Of a stretch of DNA of 64,000 bases, positions 21,786-32,715 are shown one piece after another. A program made the translations under genes and the position numbers. The DNA is from Raphanus sativus (lineage: Eukaryota > Streptophyta > Magnoliopsida > Brassicales > Brassicaceae). The notes under the pieces are model-generated. The model saw only the letters and a list, made by a program, of their open reading frames with translations, did not search any database and was not told the DNA's origin. The first letter of the stretch is position 1. Each line of letters begins with the position of its first letter. The stretch spans positions 28,410 through 92,409 of the forward strand of contig NW_026615358.1 of assembly GCF_000801105.2 (NCBI RefSeq). Reading direction: 5' to 3'.

Positions 21786-22314
21786 GGGTCCGAGAGACCC
21801 ACCAAGGCTGCTCCCGTTTCACCACCACAACAGGACCGAATTATTCACGTCATATCTGGAGGTTCGGAGGTCAGTGGTATCAGCCATGCAGCAGCAAAGA
21901 GGAGTACCCAGAGTGCTGAACAGGGTCTAGAATCGACCCAACCCAAGCGATTGCTCTTGGGCACTGACGAGATAAGCTTCACATCCAAAGAACAAGAAAG
22001 AGTCCTCACTCCACACCACGACGATTTGGTTATATCGCTCACTATGGCGAATTGCTTGGTGAGGAGGATCCTGATCGACAATGGCATGTCCAGCAATATC
22101 ATCTTTGAAACCGCGTAACACGACCTAGGGCTGGAGAAGAGTGCCCTCATGCGAAAGGTGACGTCCCTCATTGGATTCAGCGGGGAGGTCAAGCAGACTT
22201 CCGGAGAGGCAACTCTACCTGTCTACGCAGAAGGAGTCAATATGGTGACCAGGTTCCTCGTTGTCGACTTTCAATCGTCGTACAACATAATCCTAGGACG
22301 GCCCTGGATATCCC
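21786..22314 (+). pseudogene. Tat-1 protease region
   Basis: Frame pieces include [40 protein letters not shown], then SSNIIFETA followed by a TAA (22117), and YAEGVNMVTRFLVVDFQSSY with NIILGRPWIS. The parallel element at 51.6-52.0 kb has [13 protein letters not shown], so DNGSS is the likely active-site region; here a Met stands between DNG and SS. After GRPWIS the coding homology ends. Confidence 0.75.
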
Positions 22315-23540
22315 CCTGAAGAGCCATCGCAAAACAGGGCGCCCTCAGTTCGCAAGCCCCGAGAAATTCGGAGGAGTAACAAGACGCCATCAAGGGAACC
22401 GACGTGTGGATCTCATAGGGAAACCCCACATCACGCCGGGGCAGGAGCCCAACCTCCTAGTAAACAATATTCGCTCCTCGAGGAAGGCCATAGACAAAAC
22501 GCTTACTGGAAAACACAATTCCAGTACCAGGGCAGCTACAAGGGCAGGCGCGACCAACCGCCACGAAATCTTGCAAAAGATTACCGACGATAAGGCACTC
22601 CAGCTACCGGCGCACAGAACTCTCCGAGCCCGAGGCTCTTACGCCAAAGTCATCATGCCAGCAAGGACGATACAACACTCATGACTCAGGTCTCTGGAGG
22701 AGAACAATGATCCAGCAACTCCAGGTATCCGCCTGATCTACAGGGATGCACGAACCCTGGGATGGCAAAGGTAAAAACTACCAAACCCTTGGAACACCTC
22801 GTAACTCAAAGCACAATATTTCTAATACGGTCTCCGGACTATGATTTATTACTACTCTATATTTAAGCATTATGGTTTTCTACTCCTATGTATGCTAAAC
22901 GTCCACGGGCAAAGCTTATATAATAAAATAGTTTCGACTATAAAGGTGGTAGAACAACCATCATCCTTAAAGGGGTATACATGTCTGGATCAGGTCCCTT
23001 GAAACCTTTGATCCCAGCTGAACCTCACTAATATGTGGCACGTCCACACAAAACGATAACGGATATGAGACTTAAGGCAGGAATGGGTCTGATCAAACCT
23101 GAGTATGCTTGTCAAAACTACCTATAACCCTGTTATAGGCATAGAGCCATAGAAATATCGGAGCCCCAAAAGCAAAAGTATTGTAACATCTCCGGGTTAA
23201 TCTAGGGAATTCGCCTATTGCAAAAGTACTGCTACGCGCAGGGATCAATATATAAATACCTACTTCTCTAGACGTGGAAAGTGAAAGACTATGGCATTTG
23301 GATTTCCGAATCCATACCAGCACCCCTAAGTCTGATAGTGACTTCCTGGAGAAGCAAAATGCAGCATAGGAACTCAATAGTGGCTAGCTTCCGAGCGGCA
23401 GAATGCGAGGTCCGAACAGGTACCGGTAGTAGTCCTGCCTAGGTGGACGGAATACGGTCTCTGCAAAAAACAAAACTCCGGATTCCTACGAACCTCAAAA
23501 ATTCCTATGAATTCCGGGCCCAAATGTAACAAACTCCGAG
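22315..23540 (+). other. Tat-1 3' noncoding region; RT, RNase H and integrase missing
   Basis: Where the second Tat element has RT (from 52114), this one has about 1.2 kb without any RT, RNase H or integrase motif. A frame at 22406-22684 (IRSSRKAIDKTLTGKH) has no recognisable domain. The sequence then becomes AT-richer with aaagcttatataataaaatag (22913). I read this as an internal deletion joining the protease end to the 3' untranslated region. Confidence 0.6.
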
Positions 23541-23895
23541 TGATAACAAATTGAACTTCCAAGGTCCCAATGAACTTCCAAGTTCCCGATGAACTTTCGA
23601 GTTCCCAACGAACTTCCGAGTTCCTAAATGAACTTCCGAGTTCTCAATTGAACTTCCGAGTTCCCAATCGAACTTTCAAGATCCCAATTGAACTTCAGAG
23701 TTCCCAATTGAACTTTTGAGTTCCCAATTTTACTTCCGAGTTCCTAATTGAACTTCCGAGTTCCTCAACGAACTTCCGAGTTCCTCATCGAACTTCCAAG
23801 TTCCTACTCGAACTTCCGAGTTCACAATTGAACTTCCGAGTTCCTCAATAAACTTTGGTTTCCAACGAACTTTCGAGTTCTCATAGTGGATCTCC
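23541..23895 (+). repeat. 20-bp minisatellite, about 17 units, in the Tat-1 3' region
   Basis: Unit cgaacttccgagttcctcaa with variants, exact 20-bp spacing visible for example at 23750-23830. Tat-lineage elements are known to carry variable tandem repeats between pol and the 3' LTR, so position fits. Frames on the minus strand simply reflect the repeat. Confidence 0.9.
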
Positions 23896-24544
23896 AAGTT
23901 CCTACACGAGTTACCAGAGCCTCGAAACATAGTATCATGTACCTAATGAACTCCGAGTTCTCTGGATATATAGGTTCCTGAAGTAAACCACCAGATTCCT
24001 AAGTCAAATCTCCAGGTTCTCAAGCATGAAGCCTCAACATTCTTACTGGATTCATAAATCCTGGACGACACATCAACATGGAGAAGAATCATGAGTTCCC
24101 TAAAATCCAGTCTCAAGGGTATAAAGCCTCCAGGGTTATCTTCTACGAAGTTCCTCTCGGAAACTCCCGGTCAATCCAACAGACCGACGAGGATTTCAGA
24201 GTAGTCTACGGACAATGAAACGGTCCTCCAACCTGATCAAAAACCTGTCTACTATGAAGCAGCAGATTCGAGGTCCTTATCTCTAAGGCAAGAGCAAAAA
24301 TGTGCTCACAAAGCAAATTACTGTCTCCTAAGCTACGAGATCTACGAGCAACTACGGAAACAAGAAGCAGAGGAGAACCCGAAAATATTCTTAAAGACAA
24401 AGAAAGCCACAGCAAGACCATAGTTCATACAAAACAAAAAGGCACAAAGGTCTGTTCAAAGTTTTTGAACCCTCATTGAGGGCAAACATTAAAAAAGAAA
24501 ACCCCTACACGGGGGATAAGAGTTCTTAAGATTAAGATTGGGAT

Positions 24545-26412
24545 TTAGTCTGTCAGGAGATCATCAACAGGCTCGAGAGTCTTCACCGTCTCAGCATCTC
24601 CGGGAATCGGGGGCTCATCCTAGAAGGAAGGAGTCGGGAGGCCTAGGAGCTAAGCATCGGTCGTCTTGACCATCTTGTACTGCTCCAGCGTGGCTGCAAG
24701 GTTCCAGCTTCCGGTGTCTTTCCGGAGCCACTCTCTCATTAGCTCCTAGCAAGCTACCACCTTGGCACCGTTCATTGCCATAGACTTCTCCGCCTCGAAG
24801 GTCTCCGCAGCATCCTTCAGCTCGCATATCTCCTCCTCCCTTTTCTCCAGCTGCTCTCTGATAGAGATGTTCTCCTGACACCGCCAACACTCCTGCTTCA
24901 TCTTGATTCCTCAACTTGAGCTTCAGCCCCTTGATATGCTTCTCCAGGGCCAAAACCCTGTCCTTCTCCTCATGAAGCTGCGAGGTAAGAACGTCCATCC
25001 CAGTCTTCATGGAAGTCTTAACTTCCATCCTCTCCCCGAGGTGATACAGCTGAGCTACCACCTACACGAGAAAAACCAAATCTATTGAGCAATCAAGCGA
25101 ATCATGTAAATAAAGGGAAAGCGAGACGTTACCTGAAGCAAGTCGACTTGGAGGAATCAAATGGCAACAGAAGAATCCTCCTCCGACGCTAGGAGATCCG
25201 GGGTAGAAGGGAAGACCTTGGCAGTGAGGTTGGCGAGAACGTTCCTCAGAACGAAGGGCGATGATGGAGATTCTTTCGGAGTAGCCCCCGACGTCTTGAG
25301 TTTCTTCTTAGAAGAGGAAGGAGCCTGAGCTGATGCAGCCTTGCGCTTACTTCTACGGAGGAATTGAACCTCATCTTCGTCCTCAATGGGGGCAGCCCGC
25401 CTTGGAGTAGCTTTCTTGGCAGCCATCGTGGCCACAGCCTTGTTATACTCCGCCAATGCTTCATCTCCTTTAGCTCCTGACATGTTACCTGAAACACGCA
25501 GCACGAGACAAAGTCAGAAGCCGTTCAAAGAATAAGAGAGGATAGACGAAAACTCACCCCAGATACTACACCACTCCAATGCTTCTCTACTCACAAGATA
25601 GGGGACCTTACGCCTCTCTATGGGAAGTTTCAATATCCGTTCAATTGTTTCTTTCCCTTGAGAACAGTCCAAGCAAAGCACGTCTGCAAAAAAAAAGAAA
25701 TAACCGCCATCAGAATCAAACTATAAAAGGGACTATTTCAAGCTCCCACAACCGACTAGCCGTGCGCCAAATGAGAGAAAAAGCCTGGGAGATGCATGAA
25801 AGCGAATTTCTCGGCCCAATGACCCTCGGAGACAGGGTGTCGCTTCCTATCCTTCTTGGGAATCTCCTGAATCGGTATCGCCTTACTGCGAGGATGAAGA
25901 TGATACTGCCTTCCCCGGTGTTCATAGGAGAGATGGAATAGGAATAGAGCACCTCCGCAATGCCAACAACAAACCCCTCGAGGTCACCGAGGTTCTGCAT
26001 AGCGATCAGAGCTCTCCAGGCTGGAGGATTCAACTGACCCAGGGAAATCCCGAATGTCTCTGAAACTTTGGCTACTAGTGAGGGAACTCGATCTCTAAAA
26101 CCCGATTCGAAGAAGCCTTCGTATACTGGAACCTCGTCGATCTCGAAGCCGGAAACCCTATCAAGATGACCGGGGATCCGGCTGATAACCTCGCCTCGAC
26201 CTCTCTCTCTCTGGCCTTCGACCTCCTCCACCCCAATCGATGATAGAGGACCGACATAATGGAACCACTCCGTCGCTGCCGCTGAAGAAGTCAGAGGAGT
26301 CCGAAGATTCTTGAGGATCGGCTGCACCCTTTTCTCTACCTGATCTAACTCTAGCTCCTATGGAAGAAGCATCTAGGGATGGATATGGTTTCATCTTCAT
26401 TCTCGACAACAG
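24545..26412 (-). pseudogene. spliced antisense ORF of Tat-1 (aORF), frameshifted
   Basis: Minus-strand gene between the repeats and the 3' LTR. N-terminus from about 26409 (MKMKPYPSLDASSIGARVRS), then a conserved domain with EWFHYVGPLSSIGVEE, FGISLGQLNPPAWRALIAMQ and NLGDLEGFVVGIAEVLYSYS, then, in a shifted frame, IPIQEIPKKDRKRHPV and HWAEKFAFMHLPGFFSH. Exon 2 (25683-25558) gives ILKLPIERRKVPYLVSREAL. A phase-1 intron (25557-25489, GTGAGT/TTTCAG) splices exactly from W-G to N-M-S-G. Exon 3 (25488-25133) is Lys/Ser-rich (KRKAAS, SSSKKKLKTS), and a further intron (25132-25062, GTAACG/GTGTAG) leads to a coiled coil, with the stop at 24545. Antisense extra ORFs in Tat-lineage elements are known; function unknown. 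Frameshifts near 26290 and 25900. Confidence 0.75.
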
Positions 26413-26971
26413 AGTAGAAGAGCAAAAGAGAAATCAAATAAAGAGAGGAAAGGAGAAGAAAGTTACCCGTGAAAATCTGAACTTGGGGAGAGAGAGAGAA
26501 TCGCCGAAGATCTTTGAAAGAAAAGGAAAGTCAAGGCTGAGAGACTGAAGACAAAACCCTAATCGGTGTCCCACTCGCCCGAAAAGATTCCACGCGAAGG
26601 ACACGCGTCGGGAAGCTACGGGTGCACATCCCAAGAAAATCACTCGTTTCCCTCCAAAATTATGTCTTCAAAACCAGCTGCGATCTCCAGCCTGGGGTTT
26701 CGGAAAACTAGTCTCCCCTCATATCGGAGAACTCTAGATATGGGTCTTCCCTAGCTCGAGAGATCCTAAGGAATGTTATTGAAACTTCATACTACCTCAA
26801 GAAAGCCGAGAACTCCGGATCGGACTCCGGTCCTAAAGAAGACAAGATTAACATGAAGCTACTAAGGGTCTTGCCCAGGGGAAGCCTGCTGAGAATGAGT
26901 AACTCCGGTTGACTTGAGTGCACAGGTTATTCCCCGAGTTCGACGACGAAATCGAGAAATAAGGGGCAAAT
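26413..26971 (+). other. Tat-1 region between antisense ORF and 3' LTR, with polypurine tract
   Basis: About 560 bp that would contain the antisense ORF's promoter and 5' leader; the run ggggagagagagagaatcgcc (26484) is pyrimidine-rich on the antisense strand. It ends in gaaataaggggcaaa (26956-26970), the likely polypurine tract before the LTR start TGTTGGGG at 26972. Confidence 0.5.
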
Positions 26972-27484
26972 TGTTGGGGAAAAAGACTCTGGTGTTATTT
27001 TCCTCCTGGCTCCAGGCAGGACCCAGACCTCCGGGTCTCCGTTTACAGAGTACCCCGGATCCTCACTGAAAAGAATTTGGGAACCCAGGAACTACCCTCG
27101 GGAACTACTCCAGGAACTATCCTCGGGAACTACTCCTCCCTCCGAGAAATAGAAAACTTTCGATAAGGAGAACCTTCCATATTTTCGAATATGAAAGAAT
27201 TCCTCTTACTCAGACCGACAAAGGAGCGACTATATAAGGCGAAATAAAACCCTAAAGAAGGGGATCGACTGATCTACACCCGAAGACTTAGAGATTAGAG
27301 TTAGGCGGCTAGACTAGGATTCTTACACAATCTATTGTAGTTCCAGCTCTTTGATCTAATAAAAATTTCTCTTTACCAATACCATTTACAAACATCTCTA
27401 AATCTCCCGAATATCTCGAAATCTATAAGCTTGTTCTCAGTTCCGTAGTACCCTAAAAAGAACTTACACAAAAATCCCATAACA
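26972..27484 (+). mobile_element. 3' LTR of Tat-1
   Basis: TGTTGGGG ... cccataaca, 513 bp, TATATAAG at 27231-27238. It pairs with the truncated 5' LTR at 5274-5749. Beyond its end, minus-strand Athila ORF1 sequence resumes, which places the insertion site inside that ORF. Confidence 0.9.
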
Positions 27485-28044
27485 GTTATAGTCAGCCAAT
27501 GATCTGGTTCGAGCAGCCTCTCCTACAGGTTCAGCTTTTCATGTAGCATCACTGTCGGGCTCAGGGATTACAGCCCCTTGGGTATCTATCCTCAGACATG
27601 TTGCATTACGCAGATGACCCTCCTGGTCATGCATGTCTCCATTCTCATCACGTGCAAGAATTAAAGTCGCAACCATGTCTCGCGGCTAAGTATCGATCGA
27701 CGTTTGGTGTGAAGTATCGATCGATGCCGGGTGGAATGTATCGGTCGACGGAAGAGTGGTTTCGGTCGATGAGGGTGGGCGAGTATCGGTCGATGAAGAT
27801 GGTGTGTCAGTCGGCTATGGTTAGCGAGTGTCGATCGACGAGTTAGAGTTGTTGTCGGTCAATAAGGAGCGTCTTTCTTTACTGATCGAATGTTCCAAGC
27901 TTACTGGATCTGATGAGAATAACAACGTTGTTTCCTTGTTGCTTCTGGTACTACTGGGCATGCACCTGAAAAGACATGAATTTTGTTTTGTTAGAAAGTG
28001 ATTTAAAGAAGTAACCTTGACTTAAGACTAAATTTATAGGCGAT
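27485..28044 (-). pseudogene. Athila-type ORF1, N-terminal part
   Basis: Minus-strand sequence between the Tat-1 LTR and the Athila primer site. It includes a run of Ser/Thr-Asp repeats (STDTRPPSSTET, STDTFHPASIDTS; 27.66-27.85 kb) encoded by tcgatcgac-type units, the hallmark of Brassicaceae Athila ORF1. Together with 3465-5273 it makes one ORF1 remnant split by Tat-1. The frame is broken by stops. Confidence 0.65.
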
Positions 28045-28045
28045 T

Positions 28046-28071
28046 AAAGCTCCCCAAAAACGGCGTCAATT
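28046..28071 (-). promoter_or_regulatory. primer-binding site of the Athila-like element
   Basis: On the minus strand, right after the LTR end GTGATATCA, the sequence is aattgacgccgtttttgggg. The Athila primer site is normally close to TTGGCGCCGTTGCCGGGG, so this is a recognisable, decayed version. It fixes the orientation of the element (5' end at the right). Confidence 0.6.
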
Positions 28072-29366
28072 TGATATCACTCAAATTGACTCTAATGAGT
28101 GAATTACTCTCTTAAATAAGAGGTTCAGTTGTAGTACTTAGGGATCAAATCCACAAGGAGCTAGGGAACCAATAAATCTAGTCAGGTTAATTAAGCTAGG
28201 TTGATTATGATTTAAAGTAAATAGCAAGTGCGAGTAAAGTAGTTGCTCAAGTGATTTATAATGGGTTTTAAACAATTAAATAAAGTAGCTAGAATTATGG
28301 TTTCTATTCACGAAATCAGGATTATAGTCCTATATATGCCTATCATTTGTATGCATAATATTGTAGAGCTTGACACTTAATAACAAGCCATTAGACGTTT
28401 GCTTTCAAAGAATGTCTGTTGACAGATCTAGTGGTTTCACAACAGTAAGTCGGATCACTAGAAAATATCGATCTATAATTCTAGATAAATACCGATTGAT
28501 ACACCTTTTGCACCGTCGATCGATTATTCTATAGGAATATCGATCGACGCGCTTCTGTCAAGCTTTGCGCGTGGGTTGAATATGCTCTCTAGGCTGCCTA
28601 GATCAGCTTTCGCCTTACTTTAGCATTTCTAGCTTGACTAGGATGGTTTCAGGGTGAGTTATATGTTGTCACTTATCCCTACAATTCCTTAGATCATGAT
28701 TCTAGTTAGCTACCCTAGAATACAAGTATTAATGACAATCTTATCAATGAATATCACAACTTAGCAATCTATAGTTTGGGACTAATCCCTCATAACCTAT
28801 CTGAACCCTAAATCTAACAGAAGAACTACTCAGACATAGCTAACCAATTCATAACAACAAGATGAAGTAAATAAAACTGCATAAATAAATAGATAGATAA
28901 TAATGGAGTTCCAATCACAAATCTCTCTGGATCTTCTCTCCAATTTTATAAATCCTAGAAAACCTTTGTTATGAAAATAAGAATACAAGAAAGATCTCTT
29001 TGCCTCTAACACTTTGGAAAAGTATATATAATTAGGTTAAAACTTGTCAGGGGTAATCTCGTAATTTGGTGAAGTCTTGGACTATAAGTCGGCTGGAACC
29101 AATACGGGAATCTACGCTCTCGACATTGATCGATGGTACATGATGTAAATCGATCGATTATAATGTATTCATATCGACCTCTGGGCTTGCTCGACGGTCA
29201 TATCGGGTGTCTTCTCCAATTATCTCTAAAATGCTCCAAAAATATCACTTTCTTCCCAATCACTCATGAACCTATAAATATGCTAAATATACTCTATAAT
29301 AATATAATTAGTAGTTAAAATACTTATAAACGATGATGAAAAGTAGGTAAAATCCATGGTCTATCA
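28072..29366 (-). mobile_element. 5' LTR of the Athila-like element
   Basis: Minus-strand start TGATAGACCATGG (29366) and end GTGATATCA (28072), 1295 bp, TG/CA ends. It matches the 3' LTR remnant at 3464 and the rearranged LTR at 30985-32109. Internal gcgtcgatcgat-type motifs (28.5 kb) are present. No reading frame of note; listed short frames are chance. Confidence 0.75.
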
Positions 29367-29399
29367 ATTATTTGGGTCACTAGTGCAGTAATACATTCT

Positions 29400-29800
29400 C
29401 ATGCTGGGAAAGAAGACTTTATTGGCATCTCAATTGATGCAATCTCATCTGCGAAGGGGGTATCGGCGTAGGTGTTAGGATTGATTTTCCGGATTGGAGG
29501 AGCCACTTGCTGAAGCCTTTCTACCATAGACTGAATGGCATCAAATTTCTTGGAGAACACACACTCGAGGTACGCGGTTAAAGTGGACTTTGTCGCCGTT
29601 GCCCCTTCTGGTGTTTCCTTGTCAGCCTCCATCTCGGAGTCACTATCATCAACGACATATGCTCGACTTCCTCTACTGGTACTGTCCCTTGTCTCGGCAT
29701 CTATGTCCAGTAGCGGGGGATCATTACCTTAGACAGTAAGATGTTGAATCAAACCTGAGTTCGGAATTGGCATTCCTCGTTGCTCGTGTATTGCAAGATC
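29400..29800 (-). pseudogene. Tat-type gag scrap
   Basis: Minus-strand peptide STLTAYLECVFSKKFDAIQS followed by MVERLQQVAPP and FADEIASIEMP aligns with Tat gag at 6290-6440 and 50410-50580 (AYLERVVSERFDTIQSMVER). Only about 130 codons of the N-terminal half remain, with an acidic linker upstream (EMEADKETPEG). It sits 30 bp from the start of the Athila LTR. Confidence 0.75.
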
Positions 29801-30059
29801 GAAGAAGAAAATAAATCATTAGTAAAAGTAGATGTAAAAAGGAATCGGGTAACCTGTTCTTTCGATGATTATCAGTCGACTATAGAATGGTATCGAGAGA
29901 TGCTCATGATTGAGTAGTATCGACCGATAAATGGTAAGAGTGTCGGGCGATGCTCATAACAGACTTTTCTTCCTTGGATCTAAAATAGAATAAATCCAAA
30001 AATAAAAGTGGAAACTTAAGTAAAATACCTAACAATGGGTTTCCTCCCATTCAGCGCTT
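29801..30059 (-). other. short gene-free stretch with SIDR-coding motifs
   Basis: Two units around tatcgaccgataaatgg and gtgtcgggcgatgctcat (29.87-29.96 kb) resemble the Athila ORF1 repeat motif, followed by tgggtttcctcccattcagcgc (30032), a sequence type common in Athila-like internal regions. No intact frame. Confidence 0.4.
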
Positions 30060-30970
30060 ATTTGTAGTTTATAGCTTGACGTATATGAATGCTGAGATTA
30101 GAAATAGAAAGGAGCATAAGGCTTTGTTGGGAAAGAAGTCACCACATCTTTCTCATACATCTCGAACGATGTGCATACAAATCTCCTTATTGCTTTATAC
30201 CTTTCGTTCTCTGTCTCTTCAGCTTCTCTACAGCATCACTGATTCATCCACTTTTTTTATGAGATCCTCTAGACAATTTTGTACCCATCCAAGTCTGCTG
30301 TCAATAGGATAATATATTCCATCCAGTTGCTCATTGGTGGCTTCCATCATTTTTTTCCCGTGATATGTACACTCCAGCTATCATGTCTTCAAGCATGTCC
30401 TTTGTTACTAGCTGTTGTGGATCTGTTTGCCTCCTATGACGTACATTTTACATTGGTAAAATCAAATAGACATTTCCCATATCTTCAGCATACTCAACGA
30501 TGTCTGCTATGTTTTGCTTGGAAACATTGGGAATCCTTTCATCTTTGGTTCCCTCGTCTCACCACTGTTCTCTGTAGATTTCATACTCATCTGCTGCAAG
30601 CTCATAGAATTGTGGTGGAAGTGGTCTAGAATGTGTAATAGCCTTGAGTGTCATTTCTCTGAGATGTCCTGACGTGGTATTGAATGAAGCTGAGGTTGGG
30701 TCCTCGATCGACGCTAAAATATCTTCATTCTCCTCTTGTTCATAGCCACAATGGAAAATTCCACGAATCATGGGTCATCACCTAATCCAATGTAGGACGT
30801 GTGACCTCTTGGGACTTGGACATGGTCATAGAAAATTTTCCTATCAACAAGTATGAGACACAACTTGTTCTCATGTATATTGTAGACATATCCTACATTA
30901 GCTATGAAGGCACTTCCAAGTAATAGAGTTGTATTCCATCCATTCAGAATATCCAAGGCACTTCCAAGCG
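30060..30970 (-). pseudogene. second Athila-type ORF1 scrap (protease and C-terminal tail)
   Basis: Minus-strand frame 30768-30956 has ILNGWNTTLLLGSAFIANVG, YVYNIHENKLCLILVD and ends GLGDDP, parallel to the protease end at 3.48-3.65 kb (NWNSFLLLGRAFLATVGA). The next frame (30559-30771) begins MIRGIFHCGYEQEENEDIL, which fits the tail that follows this protease in Athila ORF1 proteins. The region further left (30.06-30.55 kb) keeps fragments such as QNIADIVEYAEDMGN with stops. The N-terminus and DTG site are absent. Confidence 0.6.
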
Positions 30971-30984
30971 ACAGTTTGGTATGT

Positions 30985-32109
30985 TATCTGAATTAGTCCT
31001 TATTGAGATAGGATAGTTAGAAACAAGCGACAACTGATCTAGGAAGCCTAGTGAGCATATTTCAACCCGTTCGTAAAGCTTGTTAGAAGCGCGTCGATCG
31101 ATAATCCAATAGACAAATCGATCGACGTCGTAAAAGGTATATCGATCGATATATCTATGGAATCATCGATCGACGCTTTCTCAAGATCAACAGACGAAAG
31201 TTGAGGTCTTAGATCAAAACATTAGATAATCTAAACATGCGAAAGTTGATCGATTATACTTAAGTTGAGCTCTTTAATATCTTGAATGCAACAATTAGCA
31301 TCTATATCATTTATAATCCTCAATATCTGAATAGATATCCTAAGTTTAGCTATTTCTCATATAAGTTACAAACGTCAATCCAATCAACCGAACAACTACC
31401 TTGTTCAACCCTACAAATTACATTTAAATTTGTTAGACTTAGCTTAATCTTTCTGATTAGATCTTTTGTGTGCCCTAACTCTTTGTGGATTCGATCGCTA
31501 AGTACTACAATTAAACATTTTATTTTAGAGAGTAAAATCATTGTTTAGGGTAATTTGAGTGGTATCAACTACTCAGATATGTCAAGCAGAACATCACAAT
31601 AAACTGAATATAATGCATAAATAGAGAAGGTTAAGAAATTATTGGAGTTCCACTACAAAGCAAAGGAGTATTGGATTTTCTCTCCAAATCTACTGAAAAC
31701 CCTACAACAGTATGCTGAAAAATAAGTATGTATGAAAGAGTGTGTTGCCCAATACAATGGCAGAGCACGTACATATTAGGTATATCGGCTAGGGGTAGTC
31801 TTATAATTGTGTGGATTTCTCGGCGTAAGTCGGTCAGCTATCAACAAGTCGGCCTGTCTCGTGCTTCGCCGTCGATCGACGACAAAAGGTGTTTGTCGAT
31901 CGACAATCGACTCTAAATGTCGACTTTGACTGGTTCCTTGAACAGCTACGAGTTTCTTCTATCTTTAGCTCCAAATTACTCTATAATCGTCACATTGCTC
32001 TAAAACATATTTTAACCTGTAAAGACACTAAAAAACTCCAAAATATAATAAATATATTTAAAACAACTATATACCATAGCTGAAAACTGGCTAAATCCAT
32101 GGTACATCA
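30985..32109 (-). mobile_element. rearranged Athila-type LTR with an inverted half
   Basis: The right part (31568-32109) reads on the minus strand from TGATGTACCATGG and matches the LTR at 29366-28820. The left part (about 30985-31567) matches the other half of the same LTR (28072-28650) but in reverse orientation: plus-strand gagtggtatca at 31557-31567 is the LTR end. About 170 bp of the LTR are missing at the junction. Either an inversion within one LTR or a head-to-head fusion of two. Confidence 0.65.
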
Positions 32110-32225
32110 GAAGAGAAAAGAGGTGACTTCATTGGAGCCACAATTATACACCTTCTCATGTGTTTGTTGGTACATCTAGAAACTGGCTAAGTCATTTTCA
32201 CGACTGACACTAAACAATTAGCTTC
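32110..32225. other. unassigned spacer
   Basis: Short sequence outside the Athila LTR, with the repeated phrase aactggctaa also seen just inside it (32085). Nothing coding. Confidence 0.3.
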
Positions 32226-32690
32226 CCTTGAAGCAGAAAATTAGAGAAAGCTAAATATAAGGAGGAGGAAGTTGACAAGGATTATGATGATCCTCATGCT
32301 ATAATTCTTGAGACAGTACCTCCTTGGATATATTGAATTCCAACTTGCCAAATCGATGCTTCATGGATCGGCAATGAAAATGTTAGTGACCTATGATGGA
32401 TTTTTAAAGATTGCATGTGTATTAAATTATTTGAACTACATACATGTAACATAAGCTTTTCAGCTTTACGTGTTGAGATGAAAGTATTACTTTGGACATC
32501 CATATGTATAAAAGATATGAAGATCTTAATGATCCACTTTAAAACAGACTGATCAGATCTATTGGATATGACTACAAGTCCGATGGACTATCAAGCTTTT
32601 GCTTCGGAGATTGATATTTTTCCGATTCTACCTGATAACCAACTTGCGAAAGAGATTAAGAAAAGAAGCTTTTTTTCTATAGATTTTTTT
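32226..32690 (+). pseudogene. LINE-type RNase H fragment, plus strand
   Basis: Frame pieces include DPHAIILETVPPWIY, then CQIDASWIGNENVS (the DASW block of plant LINE RNase H-like domains) and, after a gap, TSPMDYQAFASEIDIFP. Stops occur throughout. It ends in a T/A-rich tract (about 32670-32700) that also borders the opposite-strand LINE fragment. Confidence 0.55.
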
Positions 32691-32715
32691 TTTTACAACA
32701 AATGAATACTAGAAA

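Noticed and set aside
23730..23930. Repetitive minus-strand peptide ELGSS...NSEV
   Set aside because: Direct translation of the 20-bp minisatellite.
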